Source of the DNA: Bradyrhizobium xenonodulans
GTDB lineage: Bacteria; Pseudomonadota; Alphaproteobacteria; Rhizobiales; Xanthobacteraceae
Direction of reading: 5' to 3'
NCBI RefSeq assembly: GCF_027594865.1
Contig: NZ_CP089391.1
Span: 8,152,501 to 8,216,500 of the forward strand
DNA: 64,000 nucleotides
Part shown: one piece after another, positions 63,999-64,000 of the stretch
How the letters are laid out: every line of letters starts with the position of its first letter
Position numbering within the stretch: the stretch's first letter is position 1
Notes under the pieces: generated by a model
The model's input: only the letters and a program-made list of their open reading frames with translations
What the model was told of the DNA's origin: nothing
Database searches by the model: none
Program-made: the position numbers and the translations under genes

Positions 63999-64000
63999 AG

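Noticed and set aside
53415..64000. Search for an integrase, excisionase or toxin-antitoxin gene
   Set aside because: None found on either strand; if present it lies beyond 64000 or has been lost.

Overview
The window looks like a chromosomal segment of a Bradyrhizobium-type alphaproteobacterium. The support is GC-rich sequence with strong third-position bias, an adjacent RegB/RegA-type redox pair matching the Bradyrhizobium RegSR layout (184-residue RegR with a TTG start), an intracellular PHB depolymerase, a LivGFHM-type transporter, and at least four families of intergenic palindromic repeats. The species is inferred from these features and was not tested by a database search.

Layout. 1-4.3 kb: end of a membrane protein, an OsmC protein and an SsuA/B/C-like ABC importer, all on the minus strand. 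4.5-7.3 kb: glnD. 7.4-8.5 kb: a small atypical two-gene cassette (DUF2971). 8.6-16 kb: ogt, a periplasmic binding protein, a class A penicillin-binding protein and a YgjP-type metallopeptidase. 16-21.9 kb: phaZ, an ABC-2 exporter, regS-regR and mmcB. 22-27 kb: two GH13 enzymes, a metallo-beta-lactamase-fold hydrolase, and an HxlR regulator divergent from a small dimeric alpha-beta barrel-like protein. 27-36 kb: a PHB-depolymerase-family esterase, an MFS exporter, a soluble transhydrogenase, a luciferase-like flavin oxidoreductase, a P450, an SDR and an HWE histidine kinase. 36.9-53.3 kb: three c-di-GMP enzymes around a probable organic-acid or acyl catabolic locus (sigma-54 activator, sigma-54-type promoter, MHS symporter, large CoA-transferase, branched-chain-type ABC importer).

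The most unusual part is 53.3-64 kb. An 84-bp perfect direct repeat carries the 45 bp in front of a tRNA-Arg(CCG) gene plus its 5' half. The left copy is cut exactly after the anticodon loop, and the matching 38-nt 3' half lies 9.4 kb away in inverted orientation. Inverting 53415-62892 on paper regenerates a second perfect tRNA-Arg. The enclosed segment is a decayed defense island. It holds a degraded HNH endonuclease gene, an IS3-family element with no visible target duplication, an adenine methylase truncated inside that IS, an apparently intact SNF2-type helicase (the pair resembles DrmMI/DrmD of class 1 DISARM), and a frameshifted NucS-like nuclease gene. Beyond the intact tRNA lies a protein with a C-terminal dCTP-deaminase-like domain, possibly part of a second accessory element. 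No integrase is present in the window.

How the genes work together. Most of the left 53 kb is ordinary metabolism and signalling. Two links stand out: PHB turnover together with redox control (phaZ, regSR, sthA), and a self-contained regulated catabolic block at 38.8-49 kb. The right end is a tRNA-associated hotspot for anti-phage functions, now mostly inactivated.
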